This document shows positions 30,877 through 33,354 of a stretch of 33,354 nt of DNA, piece after piece. Below the pieces are notes generated by a model. That model ran no database searches. It had not been told where the DNA came from and was given only the letters and a program-made list of their open reading frames with translations. The stretch spans positions 1 to 33,354 of the forward strand of contig CAYOKA010000010.1 of the NCBI GenBank assembly GCA_964404395.1. The letters run 5' to 3'. Position 1 is the first letter of the stretch, and the number at the start of each line of letters is the position of its first letter. The DNA comes from JAAYBT01 sp964404395 (GTDB lineage Bacteria > Bacillota > Clostridia > Acetivibrionales > DTU013). Position numbers and translations under genes: made by a program.

Positions 30877-31677
30877 ATGGATTTAGGTACGATTATTGGC
30901 CTTTTGGCCGGGATAGCCTGTGTTATTATCTCTATTTCGATCGGAGGAGAATTAGGTTCCTATTGGAATTTGCCTTCGGTTTTCATTACGGTTGGCGGTG
31001 GTATATGTTCCACGCTGATCAGCTTCAGACTCAAGGATGTGCTCAGTGTTTTTAAGGTGTCCAGGCATATCTTCCTTGACAAAACCTCATCCGCAACTGA
31101 AATAATTGCCATGATGGTGAAGCTTTCTGAAAAAACCAGGAGAGAAGGCCTTCTTTCTATTGAGCCTGAGCTGGAGGAAATGGAGGATCCTTTTATTAAG
31201 CAATCTCTTCAATTGGTTGTCGACGGAATTGAATCTGAGACAATACAGGATTTTATGGACACCGAAATAGAAAACATGCAGTCGCGGCACAGAAAGGGAA
31301 TAGATATCTTTAATATGATGGGCGCAATATTTCCCGCATGGGGCATGATCGGTACGCTGATAGGTCTTATAAACCTTCTGCTTAAGCTGGAAGACCCGGC
31401 TCAAATCGGACCTTCCATGTCAGTTGCATTGGTAACCACTTTTTACGGCAGTTTTCTTTCGAATTTCATCTGTCTGCCGATTGCAGGAAAGCTGAAGATG
31501 AAGAGCGACGAGGAAGTGAATCAAAAGGAAATGATTGCAGAGGCGGTTATTTCAATACAGGCGGGAGAGAACCCGAAAATGCTTGAGCAGAAGCTCAGTA
31601 TATTCCTTGGGCCTGAAGAAAGGCTGGCTAAAGAAAAGAAAATACAGGAAGAAGCAGAAAACACAATTTCCGGTTGA
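30877..31677 (+). CDS. motA: Flagellar motor stator protein MotA
   Basis: A 266-aa membrane protein with four transmembrane helices: DLGTIIGLLAGIACVIISIS, WNLPSVFITVGGGICSTLIS, then FNMMGAIFPAWGMIGTLIGL and MSVALVTTFYGSFLSNFICL. The cytoplasmic loop between helices 2 and 3 contains the charged segment typical of MotA (for example EKTRREGLLSIEPELEEMED). The GTLIGLINLL and proline pattern of the proton or sodium channel are conserved. With MotB it forms the MotA5B2 stator that turns the flagellum. AAGG-type ribosome binding site upstream. Ion specificity is not decided by the sequence. Confidence 0.95.
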   Translation: MDLGTIIGLLAGIACVIISISIGGELGSYWNLPSVFITVGGGICSTLISFRLKDVLSVFKVSRHIFLDKTSSATEIIAMMVKLSEKTRREGLLSIEPELEEMEDPFIKQSLQLVVDGIESETIQDFMDTEIENMQSRHRKGIDIFNMMGAIFPAWGMIGTLIGLINLLLKLEDPAQIGPSMSVALVTTFYGSFLSNFICLPIAGKLKMKSDEEVNQKEMIAEAVISIQAGENPKMLEQKLSIFLGPEERLAKEKKIQEEAENTISG

Positions 31678-31691
31678 CAGGGGTGAAATAG

Positions 31692-32477
31692 ATGAGCAGG
31701 AGAAAGAGGCGTACACAAGCGTCAGAGGACTCAGGGGGTGGTGGATCGTGGTTGACTACTTACAGCGATCTTGTAACCTTGCTCCTTTGCTTTTTTGTTC
31801 TGCTTTTTTCCATGGCTATTATCGACAAACAAAAATTTGAGGAAGTTGCACAGTCTATGCGTGCTGCTTTTTCAAGCGATTTTAGCATAATGCCTGTTCA
31901 GGACGGGGATACGATGATCAGTATTACTCCTTATGAAAGCGGGGAAGAGCTTCTGGAGCAATTGGAAGATGGCAAAGATGAGCCGGAGCAGGAGCCTGAG
32001 ACTGTAGAGGATGATGATAGCCTTAAGATGGAAACAATAAAGGTTGCGAAGATAGATATACAGAAGCTAATTGACGAAATGGGATTGAATGAAAACATAA
32101 AGGTAATAGAGGAAGATACAAAGATTATTTTAAGAATGGACTCCATTATACTGTTTGATTCGGGGATTGCAGAAATGAAATCCTCAGCCGAACCGATAGT
32201 GGAAAAACTGGGGCAGGTTTTAGGATCAATTGATGCGGAAATACTGGTTCAAGGGCATGCAGATGACCGCCCAATCAATACAACGGCATATCCATCCAAC
32301 TGGGAGCTGTCAACAAAAAGAGCGACTAACATGGTCAAATTCCTAATCGACAGATGCGGCCTGAAAGAGGGAAATCTTACAGCCGCCGGTAATGCTGAGT
32401 TTAGACCGATTGCGCCCAACGATAACGAGTATAACAGGCAGAAAAACAGAAGGATTGATATAGTTATCCTAAAGTAA
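31692..32477 (+). CDS. motB: Flagellar motor stator protein MotB
   Basis: A 261-aa protein. A basic, short cytoplasmic N-terminus (MSRRKRRTQASED) leads to a single membrane helix WLTTYSDLVTLLLCFFVLLF; the Asp in TYSDL is the conserved ion-binding residue. A plug and linker region with acidic residues follows, then an OmpA/peptidoglycan-binding domain (ILVQGHADDRPINT, NWELSTKRATNMVKFLI, NRQKNRRIDIVIL). It anchors the stator to peptidoglycan. It starts 14 nt after motA with GGGGTGA 5-6 nt upstream, so the two are translationally coupled. Downstream, a weak TACATG/CATGTA hairpin and T6 (32521-32556) could end the transcript. Confidence 0.95.
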   Translation: MSRRKRRTQASEDSGGGGSWLTTYSDLVTLLLCFFVLLFSMAIIDKQKFEEVAQSMRAAFSSDFSIMPVQDGDTMISITPYESGEELLEQLEDGKDEPEQEPETVEDDDSLKMETIKVAKIDIQKLIDEMGLNENIKVIEEDTKIILRMDSIILFDSGIAEMKSSAEPIVEKLGQVLGSIDAEILVQGHADDRPINTTAYPSNWELSTKRATNMVKFLIDRCGLKEGNLTAAGNAEFRPIAPNDNEYNRQKNRRIDIVILK

Positions 32478-32587
32478 CAGATCTGAAGCGAGCTATTCCT
32501 TCCGAGAAAAAGCAAATAGGTACATGCTTCATACATGTAAATAAGCTGGGTTTTTTGGGTATATTATTATATATCCTTTTATTTTTA

Positions 32588-32596
32588 TGGTAAAAT
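32588..32596 (+). promoter_or_regulatory. Candidate extended -10 promoter of maf
   Basis: TGGTAAAAT at 32588-32596 is an extended -10 with no clear -35, 41 nt before the ATG. The leader carries GAGGTGAG. Confidence 0.4.
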
Positions 32597-32637
32597 AAAA
32601 AGAGTTTACAAATATAGCTACGAGGTGAGTAAGACGA

Positions 32638-33216
32638 ATGGATGCGATTATACTTGCATCTTCTTCACCGAGGAGAAGAGAACTGCTGAGCCAGGCAGGA
32701 ATACCTTATACTGTGATGCCGGCAGATGTAGATGAGGAAAATGCACAGCTTTATGGTACACCGGAAAGAAAGGCGGAGCAGCTTGCTTTTATGAAAGCGC
32801 TGGATGTGGCAAAAAAGCTGGACAGTGGCCTGGTCCTTGGGGCGGATACGGTTGTAGTATGCGGTGATGAGGTGTTTGGAAAGCCGATTGATGAGGACGA
32901 TGCACGCAGAATGCTTGCTGTGCTTAACTCACGGGAGCATCTTGTTATTACCGGAATTGCTCTATTGGATGCAGAAAAAGGCTCGGCAAGGATTGGACAT
33001 GAGGTGACAAGAGTACGCTTTGCGAAGCTGACAGATGCCGAAATAGATGGATATATCAACTCGGGGGAACCCTTTGATAAGGCCGGTGCGTACGCTGTTC
33101 AGGGAAAAGGAGCACTTCTGGTGAACGGTATCGACGGATGCTATACTAATGTTGTAGGATTGCCACTGAGGAAGCTGGCCGCTTTCTTGGGAGAATACGG
33201 AGTAGAGGTGCTGTAA
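32638..33216 (+). CDS. maf: Maf family nucleoside triphosphate pyrophosphatase
   Basis: A 192-aa protein with the full Maf motif set: IILASSSPRRRELLSQAGI at the N-terminus, LVLGADTVVV (catalytic Asp), GKPIDEDDARRML, VITGIALL, and GEPFDKAGAYAVQGKG with FDKAGAYA. These match Maf/YhdE-type house-cleaning pyrophosphatases that hydrolyse dTTP, UTP or modified nucleotides and, in Bacillus, slow septum formation. GAGGTGAG lies 9 nt before the ATG. In many Firmicutes maf precedes radC and mreBCD, and the next gene start at 33330 fits that order. Confidence 0.95.
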   Translation: MDAIILASSSPRRRELLSQAGIPYTVMPADVDEENAQLYGTPERKAEQLAFMKALDVAKKLDSGLVLGADTVVVCGDEVFGKPIDEDDARRMLAVLNSREHLVITGIALLDAEKGSARIGHEVTRVRFAKLTDAEIDGYINSGEPFDKAGAYAVQGKGALLVNGIDGCYTNVVGLPLRKLAAFLGEYGVEVL

Positions 33217-33270
33217 AAGGAAAGCGAAATATATAATATTTTTCCTAAATATAGAAAATAATAGAATATA

Positions 33271-33279
33271 TGGTATAAT
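33271..33279 (+). promoter_or_regulatory. Extended -10 promoter between maf and the next gene
   Basis: TGGTATAAT at 33271-33279 is a perfect extended -10. The AAGGAGG at 33281-33287 directly after it would be at or before the start site of this promoter, so that site is useful only to transcripts coming from maf. Confidence 0.45.
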
Positions 33280-33329
33280 GAAGGAGGTGGTGTGTAATGA
33301 AATTTTAAGAATTGCGGGGGTTGACCAAA

Positions 33330-33354
33330 ATGGAATACAGACTTAGAATGAAGG
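33330..33354 (+). CDS. Start of the next gene, possibly radC (cut by the window edge)
   Basis: Only eight codons are visible (MEYRLRMK). The ATG has GCGGGGG 9 nt upstream; an in-frame TTG at 33321 touches that site. The peptide would fit the start of a clostridial RadC-type protein and the common maf-radC-mreB order, but eight residues cannot prove it. In the same frame, a three-codon ORF (MKF-stop, 33297-33308) with an excellent AAGGAGG lies just upstream. Confidence 0.35.

Noticed and set aside
32521..32556. Hairpin and T6 run after motB
   Set aside because: The 6-bp AT-rich stem is 11 nt away from the T run, so it is not a convincing intrinsic terminator; mentioned only in the motB entry.

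Overview
The window looks like a chromosome segment of a spore-forming, flagellated, low-to-moderate-GC Gram-positive bacterium, most likely an anaerobic member of Clostridia. The pointers are strong AGGAGG-type ribosome binding sites, GTG/TTG starts, sigma-A and extended -10 promoters, a Spo0E-like phosphatase, a LysM/SleB cortex-lytic-type hydrolase behind a c-di-AMP riboswitch, Asp23 and PspC envelope proteins, MotA/MotB, and a Maf gene followed by what looks like the start of radC. No species can be named. I see no rRNA, tRNA, CRISPR array, transposase or phage gene.

Layout. 1-3.9 kb: the end of a LOG-family gene (minus strand), a methyltransferase, then a long-chain acyl-CoA ligase followed by a monoacylglycerol-lipase-like hydrolase. 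4.0-5.3 kb: an M14 peptidase with peptidoglycan-binding and LysM domains (minus). 5.4-8.4 kb: a soluble three-GAF histidine kinase and its NarL-type response regulator. 8.4-10.8 kb: a mosaic stretch with an attenuator-like terminator, a GC-rich block with no convincing gene, an orphan ECF sigma factor, the SleB hydrolase with its riboswitch, and four copies of a small inverted-repeat element. 10.8-11.6 kb: a patatin-like phospholipase. 11.7-20.4 kb: one 8.7-kb gene for a cyclic beta-1,2-glucan synthase-type protein. 20.5-21.7 kb: a 55-aa Spo0E-like protein and an ECF transporter S component behind a structured leader. 21.7-26.2 kb: an apparent operon of icd, a polytopic PDZ protein and an unusual ParB-like/BMP fusion. 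26.2-28.8 kb: a metallophosphoesterase divergent from asnS, which is followed by an Asp23 gene and a terminator. 28.9-33.4 kb: pspC, an isoprenoid-synthase-like gene, motAB, maf and the first codons of the next gene.

Most striking observation. A previously unnamed (to me) miniature inverted-repeat element of 60-88 bp occurs in four consecutive intergenic or gene-end positions between 8446 and 10816. Two copies have perfect 5-bp target-site duplications (TACGA; CCTTA) and a third has a 4/5 match (GATAT/GACAT). Removing an element plus one duplicated repeat restores sensible ancestral sequence each time: the sigma factor regains a different C-terminus, the response regulator keeps its end, and the c-di-AMP riboswitch regains a continuous aptamer. 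One copy therefore sits inside a riboswitch aptamer. A related 35-bp hairpin flanked by TTAAC repeats lies in the histidine-kinase leader.

Functionally the window is weighted toward the cell envelope: wall hydrolases, membrane-lipid enzymes, envelope-stress proteins, an extracellular or periplasm-type glucan synthase, and a MinJ-like PDZ protein. Two proteins deserve biochemical attention: the ParB-like/BMP fusion without a signal peptide, and the divergent class-1 isoprenoid-synthase-like protein with two aspartate-rich motifs.
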